This document shows, piece after piece, positions 58,726 to 64,000 of a DNA stretch of 64,000 nucleotides. The notes beneath the pieces are model-generated. The model was not told the origin of the DNA. It saw only the letters and a program-made list of their open reading frames with translations, and did not search any database. Position 1 is the stretch's first letter, and every line of letters begins with the position of its first letter. The position numbers were made by a program, and so were the translations under genes. Location: the NCBI GenBank assembly GCA_000720805.1, contig JODI01000026.1, positions 1-64,000 on the forward strand, read 5' to 3'. This DNA is from Streptomyces violaceoruber (GTDB lineage: Bacteria; Actinomycetota; Actinomycetes; Streptomycetales; Streptomycetaceae).

Positions 58726-58899
58726 GCCGGGAACCTCGAGGCGCTCGACGAGAGGGCGCAGCAGCTGCTGCCGAAGCTTGTGAGCAACACGCTCGTCCAC
58801 GCTGACGGCGACGTGGAACACCGGATTCGCCGGTACCCCGACCACCTGCGGGTGGAGGCCCGGAATTGCGACCGGCTTCCCCCTGACCAGGGTGCACCG
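58726..58899 (+). pseudogene. GHKL ATPase domain remnant
   Basis: The frame NLEALDERAQQLLPKLVSNT and LVHADGDVEHRIRRYPDHLR then VEARNCDRLPP corresponds to the N-box and G1 box of RsbW-like or SpoIIE-associated ATPase domains (pattern ELVTNALVHTDGDV...RLRVEVRD). The N-box glutamate has become lysine and the G2 box is absent. It is the C-terminal scrap of a regulatory kinase or phosphatase gene. Confidence 0.5.
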
Positions 58900-58975
58900 C
58901 TGGAACGGCTGCCCTGCCGCGCGACCTGTCGGGCGGCCCGGCTGCGCTCGCAGACCCGTGTCCGGCCAGGAGGGG

Positions 58976-60391
58976 TCAGGTTCGTTCCCGCAGCATGAGT
59001 ACGCCGAGGGCCGCAAGAACGGCGAGTACGGCCGAGACGATCACGGCGACGTCCGCTCCGTGCGCTGCGGACCCCGCGGAGGTCACGATCGCTATGGTCA
59101 GCGCCACCCCGGCGCACGAGCCGATGTAGCGGAAGGTCTGCTGGGCTCCCGATCCCATGGCCGCCCGCTGGGGTGGCACCGACTCGACGGACAGCAGCGG
59201 AAGCGCGGCGTTGAGCAGGCCGCTGCCGACCCCGGCCACGACCAGACCCGGCAGCAGCCGCGGCCACGAGCCTGCGGCGACCGAGCCCAGCAGGGCCAGC
59301 ACGCCGCCGGCGTGCAGCACGAATCCGAGCGCCAGCTGGTAGCGCGGCGAGATCCGTCCGGCCAGTCGCCTGGCCTGCAGTGCCACTGCGAAGGAGATGC
59401 CGGACCACAGCATGAGGAGCCATGCCGTGCCTATCGCCGACATCCCGATCGCCTTCTGCAGCAGCGAGGGCATGTAGCTGAACAGGCCGATGACAGCCAG
59501 CCCGGTGAACAGACCGGCCACGGAGGAGGCCAGGAAGCGGGGACGGCGCAGCAGGCCGAGGTCGATCATCGGCGTCCGGTTACGGCGTTCGACCACCACG
59601 AAAGCAGCGGTGAGCAGTACGGCCACGGCGAGCAGGACACCCACCGGAGCCCGCAGCCATCCGTCACGGCCCAGCGTCAGTGCGGCCACCAGCGCCCCCA
59701 GCGCCAGGCTGAACACCACGGCGCCGGCGATGTCCGGACGACCGGGGTCGGACGCGCGTGATTCCGTCAGGGCACGGATGCCGTATGCCGCGACCATCAG
59801 CGCCGCCGCGCCCAGCACCGCGTAGGCGATACGCCAGCTCGGCATCGCTCCGGCAATCAGCGGACCCACAGCGATGCCGCCGCTGACACATGCGCCCCAC
59901 ACGCCCGTCGCGTGCAGGCGGCCCCTGGGGGTCGGAAACGCATGCACGATCAGCCCCAGGCTGCTCGCCAGGATGGCCGCACTTGCCGCGCCCTGCGCGA
60001 TCCTGGCTGCTGTGAACAGCCAGGTCGACGTGGCCAGCGCGCCCAGTGCCGTGGTCAGGCCGAGGGCGGCCGTACCGGCCAGGAACAGCCGGCGCCGGCC
60101 GTAGTCGTCGGCGAGGCTGCCGGCCACCAGGAGCAGGGCGGCGAGCCCCAGGGGGGTGCCGTTCAGCAGCCAGGCCTGCGCGGAGAGCGGCGTGTGCAGG
60201 GCGGCGGCGGTCTCGGGGAGTGTGACCATCGGCGCCGTGTAGATCATGAGCGCCACCGCGGTCGCTGCACTGGTCACGGCCAGGGTGGACCGGCCCCTGG
60301 CCGCCACCGGTGTACCTGGCGGCGCGGACATGCCGGAAGGGGCCGTCGGCGGTGCTGTGTGAGCGCTGGCGTTCTGGTCGAGCCGGGTCAT
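58976..60391 (-). CDS. MFS exporter divergent from an HxlR regulator
   Basis: A 471-residue transporter with about fourteen membrane segments: AATAVALMIYTAPMVTLPET in segment 1, GSLADDYGRRRLFLAGTAAL (motif A), SVESVPPQRAAMGSGAQQTF in a late loop, and a C-terminal LRERT. It is a DHA2-like drug exporter. ATG 60391 follows GGAAGGG; GTG 60397 is possible. The HxlR gene at 60496 is divergent, with two small inverted repeats between, so it is the likely repressor. Confidence 0.92.
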   Translation of the reverse strand: MTRLDQNASAHTAPPTAPSGMSAPPGTPVAARGRSTLAVTSAATAVALMIYTAPMVTLPETAAALHTPLSAQAWLLNGTPLGLAALLLVAGSLADDYGRRRLFLAGTAALGLTTALGALATSTWLFTAARIAQGAASAAILASSLGLIVHAFPTPRGRLHATGVWGACVSGGIAVGPLIAGAMPSWRIAYAVLGAAALMVAAYGIRALTESRASDPGRPDIAGAVVFSLALGALVAALTLGRDGWLRAPVGVLLAVAVLLTAAFVVVERRNRTPMIDLGLLRRPRFLASSVAGLFTGLAVIGLFSYMPSLLQKAIGMSAIGTAWLLMLWSGISFAVALQARRLAGRISPRYQLALGFVLHAGGVLALLGSVAAGSWPRLLPGLVVAGVGSGLLNAALPLLSVESVPPQRAAMGSGAQQTFRYIGSCAGVALTIAIVTSAGSAAHGADVAVIVSAVLAVLAALGVLMLRERT

Positions 60392-60417
60392 GGCCACCCT
60401 TCCGGCGAGGAAGATTC

Positions 60418-60472
60418 GTTCACTGAACCTTGAGTGGACGCGACTGTACCACTGGTAGATTCAGTCATTGAA
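60418..60472. promoter_or_regulatory. operators GTTCACTGAAC and TTCA-N5-TGAA
   Basis: GTTCACTGAAC (60418-60428) is a perfect palindrome 27 bp before the MFS start. TTCAGTCATTGAA (60460-60472), with the same TTCA/TGAA arms, lies 24 bp before the HxlR start. Both gene starts thus have one copy of the same element. Confidence 0.65.
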
Positions 60473-60495
60473 CCAACCGCTGGAAAAGGACTACG

Positions 60496-61032
60496 GTGAC
60501 GGTCATGGCACTGGGCAAGGACTACGCGACACAGGAGTGCTCCATCGCCCGCACACTGGAGATCGTCGGTGAGCGCTGGACCCTGCTCGTCGTGCGCGAC
60601 GCGCTCTACGGCGTGCGGCGCTACAACGACTTCCTCGCCCACCTAGGCATCCCGCGGGCCGTTCTGGCGGCCCGCCTTCAGGCCCTCACCGACGCCGGCA
60701 TCCTCGAAAAGCGCCGGTACCAGCAGTCGCCGCCCCGCGACGAGTACGTCCTCACCGACCGCGGCGTCGCCCTGTGGCCGACTGTGCGCTCGCTCAGTTC
60801 CTGGGGTCGCGCGCATCTCGCCGATGCCGAGTTGCGTACGTTCCGGCATGCCGCCTGCGGCACCGAACTGGGTTCCTACGGCGAATGCGCCTCCTGCAGC
60901 GTGATCGTGCCCGTTCCGGAGGTCGAGATGGTGCCGGGGCCCGGTCTGGATCCGAACCCCGCCGACGCGGTCGGCCGGGCGCTGCTCAAGCCCAGGCGGC
61001 TCTTGCAGCCCATCCAGGTGGAACGCACCTGA
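60496..61032 (+). CDS. HxlR-family regulator of the MFS exporter
   Basis: A 178-residue HxlR protein: LGKDYATQECSIARTLEIVG, ERWTLLVVRDALYGVRRYND, FLAHLGIPRAVLAARLQALT and CGTELGSYGECASCSV, a C-terminal cysteine group. GTG 60496 has AAAAGGA five bases upstream; the alternative ATG 60505 gives the common start MALGKDY. It lies divergent from the DHA2 exporter and probably represses it until a reactive compound modifies the cysteine. Confidence 0.9.
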   Translation: MTVMALGKDYATQECSIARTLEIVGERWTLLVVRDALYGVRRYNDFLAHLGIPRAVLAARLQALTDAGILEKRRYQQSPPRDEYVLTDRGVALWPTVRSLSSWGRAHLADAELRTFRHAACGTELGSYGECASCSVIVPVPEVEMVPGPGLDPNPADAVGRALLKPRRLLQPIQVERT

Positions 61033-61035
61033 CGC

Positions 61036-61059
61036 GACCTGCCGGCGGCGCCGCAGGTC
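61036..61059. terminator. hairpin after the HxlR gene
   Basis: GACCTGC (61036-61042) pairs with GCAGGTC (61053-61059) and the centre can pair further. It follows the HxlR stop by 4 bp. The remaining ~465 bp before the malic enzyme gene (61060-61525) hold no gene that I can support. Confidence 0.6.
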
Positions 61060-61525
61060 CGCCGCCCCGGCAGCTCGCCGAGCGCCGGTACCCGTGTCCC
61101 GCACGGTGTTGTCCCGGCAGGAGCTGTGCATGGTGAGGGGGTGCATGTCGAGGCCGGGCTCCAGGTGAATCCATCCGCTGCTCCCCAGGAAGCCCGCATG
61201 TGAGGGACGGATGGGCATCGAGACCGGCCTGAGAATGCCGCGCCTCGCAGAAGAGCGAAGGTGCCGGGGCCCCCGCGGCCTTCAGTGAAGGTGGCGCTCC
61301 TGGCGACCGGGCTCCTGCCCGGGGAGTGCCGCCGTGGTGCGCCATCCGCAGGCGCCAGACGTGCTCCGCAAGCAGCTCGTTCGAAATACTCAAATGGCTT
61401 ACGATTATTTCACCCCGTTCCAGGCGGCACCGCGACCACGACAGGCACGGCATCTCCGGCGGAGACCAGTGAAGCCCTGCGACCGCGGGCGGCGGCCGGG
61501 TGACGAGCAAGCAGGAGAGGCGGCG

Positions 61526-62748
61526 ATGGCACCAGAGACGATCGGCACGGAACATGGCAGCGCGGCAGGGGAGGACCGGAGGACTTCCGGCCCCGACCGG
61601 GCGACGGATCCGGTCTTCGCCCTGCACTGCGGCGGCAAGATGCAGATGGCCTCCACCGTCCCCATCCGGGATGCCTCCGACCTGTCCCTGGCCTACACGC
61701 CGGGTGTGGCTGACGTCTGCACGGCCATCGCGGACCGGCCCGAGCTGGTGCACGACTACACCTGGAAGTCGCGGGTGGTCGCGGTCGTCACCGATGGCAC
61801 GGCAGTGCTGGGCCTCGGCGACATCGGTCCGAAGGCCTCCCTGCCGGTCATGGAGGGCAAGGCCATCCTGTTCAAGCAGTTCGGCGGGGTGGACGCGGTG
61901 CCGATCGCGCTCTCCTGCACCGGCGTGGACGAGATCGTGGAGACCGTCGCGCGGCTCTCGCCGTCCTTCGGCGGAGTCAATCGGGAAGACATCTCGGCGC
62001 CGCGCTGCTTCGAGATCGAGGACGCGCTCAAGGAACGGCTCGACATCCCGGTCTTCCACGACGACCAGCACGGCACCGCCATCGTCACGCTGGCGCCACT
62101 GCGCAACGCCTGCCCCCTGACGGGCCGGTCGCTCGGCGACCTACGGGTCGTGATCTCCGGGGCGGGCGCGGCTCGCCATCGCCAGGATCCTCGTCGAGGC
62201 AGGCGGCAGGGGACGTCGCAGTCGCCGACCGCAGGGGAGTGGTGCACCAGGGACGCGAAGACCTCAATCCCGTCAAGCGGGACCTGGCGGCGCGGACCAA
62301 CAAGGCCGGGCTGACCGGCTCATTGGAGTCGGCACTGGCCGGCGCCGACGTCTTCATCGGCGTCTCCGGCCGTACGGTCCCGGAGCCGGTGGTGGCCACG
62401 ATGGCTCCGGACGGCTTCATCTTCGCGATGGCCAACCCGACCCCGGAGATCCACCCGGACGTGGCCCGCAAATACGCCGCGGTGGTGGCGACCGGGCGTT
62501 CCGACTTCCCCAACCAGATCAACAACGTACTGGCCTTCCCCGGCGTCTTCGCCGGTGCGCTCCAGGTGCGGGCGTCCGCGATCACCGAGGGAATGAAGCT
62601 GGCTGCCGCCGAGGCGCTGGCCGCGGTCCTCGCCGGTGAACTCGCCGCCGACCGGGTGGTCCCCTCTCCGTTCGACCCCCGGGTCGCCCCCGCCGTCACC
62701 GCGGCAGTGGCCGTGGCCGCGCAGGCGGAAGGTGTGGCGCGTCTGTGA
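61526..62748 (+). pseudogene. malic enzyme with two frame changes
   Basis: ATG 61526 after AGGAGAGG begins a decarboxylating malate dehydrogenase: [53 protein letters not shown], and [20 protein letters not shown] (family metal-binding motif). At the Rossmann motif GAGAA (about 62170) the frame changes; [12 protein letters not shown] is read in a second frame and [20 protein letters not shown] through VARL in a third, ending at 62748. All domains are otherwise present (about 400 residues). It would convert malate to pyruvate with NAD(P)H. Two separate indels within 50 bp mean that it is inactive unless the sequence is wrong here. Confidence 0.82.
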
Positions 62749-62852
62749 CCCACCGCGGGGCTGCGGCCGGCCCGGCAGCGCGACCCCTGCCTGCAATAGC
62801 TGTAATGACTACGGTTATAACAATATCGTCGTCATCGAAGAAGGAAACGACA

Positions 62853-63487
62853 GTGGCACTGCAACTCGGAGACGTCGCCCCCGATTTCACCGCACCGACG
62901 GCGACCGGAGAGATCCACTTCCACGACTGGCTCGGCGACAGCTGGGGAGTCCTCTTCTCGCACCCCGCCGACTTCACCCCCGTGTGCACGACGGAACTCG
63001 GTACCGTCGCCTCGCTCAGCGACGAGTTCGCGCGGCGCAACACGCGGGTGGCGGCGGTTTCCGTCGACAGCGCCGAAGACCACCGCACGTGGTCCGCGGA
63101 CATCGCCGAGATCCAGGGCCACAGCGTCGACTACCCGATGATCGCGGACGTGGACCGCACGGTCTCCACGCTGTACGGGATGATCCACCCCAACGCTTCC
63201 GACACCTCAACCGTGCGTTCCGTGTTCGTCATCGGCCCGGACAAGCGGATCAAGCTGACGCTCACATACCCGGCCAGCACGGGCCGGAACTTCACCGAGA
63301 TCCTCCGCGTCATCGACTCCCTCCAGCTCACGGCACAGCACAAGGTCGCCACGCCCGCAGACTGGCAGGACGGCGAGGACGTCATCATCACGCCGGCGGT
63401 CAGCGACGCCGACGCCGCCGAACGCTTCCCGGATACCGCACGGTCAAGCCCTACCTGCGCTACACCACGCAGCCGAACCGCGCCTGA
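62853..63487 (+). pseudogene. 1-Cys peroxiredoxin (Prx6 type) with late frameshift
   Basis: GTG 62853 follows AAGGAAA. The protein VALQLGDVAPDFTAPTATGE, then WGVLFSHPADFTPVCTTELG with the peroxidatic cysteine, then TVRSVFVIGPDKRIKLTLTY and NFTEILRVIDSLQLTAQHKV is a typical ~211-residue Prx6-type peroxidase. At 63431 the frame changes: the proper tail YRTVKPYLRYTTQPNRA lies in another frame ending at 63487. One extra G in CCCGG would repair it. As written the product would be about 110 residues too long. An AT-rich patch with the palindrome GTTATAAC (62814-62821) upstream may be its promoter. Confidence 0.85.
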
Positions 63488-63717
63488 TGGACAGCCACGG
63501 CCCGGCCAAGAGCCTCGCGGTCACGGCGAGCGTTCACGGGCGCCACCCCGGGGAGGGCATCCCTGTGACGCACGCCGAGCACGACCGCAGAACCGATGCC
63601 GAGCAAGCCGGGCGAGCGTACGCGGCCCGGGCAGTCAAAGGCGCCGCCGCTGTCGCGGACGCGCCCGACCAGGACATCGACGCCGCACTGCGTCACGTGG
63701 CGAAGCGTCTGGAGTAA
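63487..63717 (+). CDS. 76-residue protein coupled to the peroxiredoxin
   Basis: ATG 63487 overlaps the proper peroxiredoxin stop by one base (TGATG). The sequence MDSHGPAKSLAVTASVHGRH and HAEHDRRTDAEQAGRAYAAR then DQDIDAALRHVAKRLE is hydrophilic, Ala/His/Asp-rich, with a helical C-terminus and high third-position GC. Coupling implies that it is made with the peroxiredoxin; it may be a small partner protein. No family is recognised. The last 283 bp of the window (63718-64000) show no supported gene. Confidence 0.6.
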   Translation: MDSHGPAKSLAVTASVHGRHPGEGIPVTHAEHDRRTDAEQAGRAYAARAVKGAAAVADAPDQDIDAALRHVAKRLE

Positions 63718-64000
63718 GCCCATAACACCCGGCTGGCGGCGGAACGACCAGGTCGTCGAAGCGGCGCCATCGGCATGTCGGAGAGCCTCCACGACCGGTT
63801 GCGGCTGCCGACACCCGGCTCGACGCCTGCAGGCGCAGTTGCATGCGCTGGCCGCCGTACCGCACGTACCGAGGGACACGATCCGAGACCTGCCTCTGCC
63901 ACAGTTCGTCGTCGTGCCAGCGGCACAACCACCGGCCGACCAGCCCCGCACCCTCACACACCGACGGGAAGCCGAACGCAGATGACGCCGACAGAACCGG

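Noticed and set aside
63718..64000. Plus- and minus-strand frames at the right edge
   Set aside because: They lack ribosome sites, domain motifs and consistent codon bias, and overlap each other as expected of shadows.

Overview
The base composition (very GC-rich, third codon positions almost all G or C), the initiator tRNA, and the gene families (HxlR, TetR and CGNR regulators, MmyB-type XRE regulator, Tat-exported hydrolases, barstar-like and GNAT proteins) point to a Streptomyces or close relative. The mix of small regulator-plus-enzyme modules with at least 17 pseudogenes or gene remnants, and no ribosomal, replication or cell-division genes, looks like an accessory chromosome arm. No rRNA, CRISPR array, prophage or antibiotic gene cluster is visible.

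Layout. 1-1654: a broken TetR gene, a tRNA-fMet with a small gene running into it on the other strand, and a DNA-ligase remnant. 1655-16355: a sugar-use locus on the minus strand: LacI regulator, binding protein and two permeases of an ABC importer, three paralogous GH1 enzymes, one exported glucoamylase-like enzyme, a GH32 beta-fructosidase, a PfkB sugar kinase and a GH3 enzyme, with three near-identical LacI-type operators. 16356-20170: debris (a conserved-hypothetical remnant, a nitronate monooxygenase scrap, two genes fused tail to tail) around one esterase. 20171-27680: a cyanamide-hydratase-like HD protein with a DJ-1/AraC regulator, an HxlR gene, an intact HxlR/MFS pair, an XRE regulator and a second, decayed HxlR/MFS pair that carries an ~82-bp inversion. 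27682-38130: TetR-controlled esterase, SDR and alpha/beta hydrolases and two GNATs. 38183-45238: a serine-kinase-like ATPase, a dead TnpB element, an NmrA-like reductase whose end is made of IS sequence, a SnoaL-like protein, TetR, CGNR and a metallo-beta-lactamase-fold hydrolase. 45538-55256: three regulator/enzyme modules (MFS+TetR; quinone oxidoreductase+TetR; flavin reductase, hydrolase-SnoaL fusion, hydrolase, enoyl-CoA hydratase; HxlR with hydrolase and ABM monooxygenase). 55730-64000: cyanase and isochorismatase-like genes each broken by one base, TetR, a winged-helix protein, MFS+HxlR, a broken malic enzyme, a 1-Cys peroxiredoxin with a late frameshift and a coupled small ORF.

How the parts work together. 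The sugar locus reads as import of an oligosaccharide released outside by the Tat-exported enzyme, cleavage inside by beta-glucosidases and beta-fructosidase, and phosphorylation of fructose; a substrate with both beta-glucosyl and fructosyl parts would explain the enzyme set, but this is inference. Most other modules pair one regulator with an inverted repeat and one to three enzymes or an exporter. One inverted repeat, GTTTG-N5-CAAAC, recurs at four places, two beside HxlR genes and two with no HxlR neighbour. Several recent single-base losses fall in short G runs, so either the region is decaying or the sequence has small errors there.
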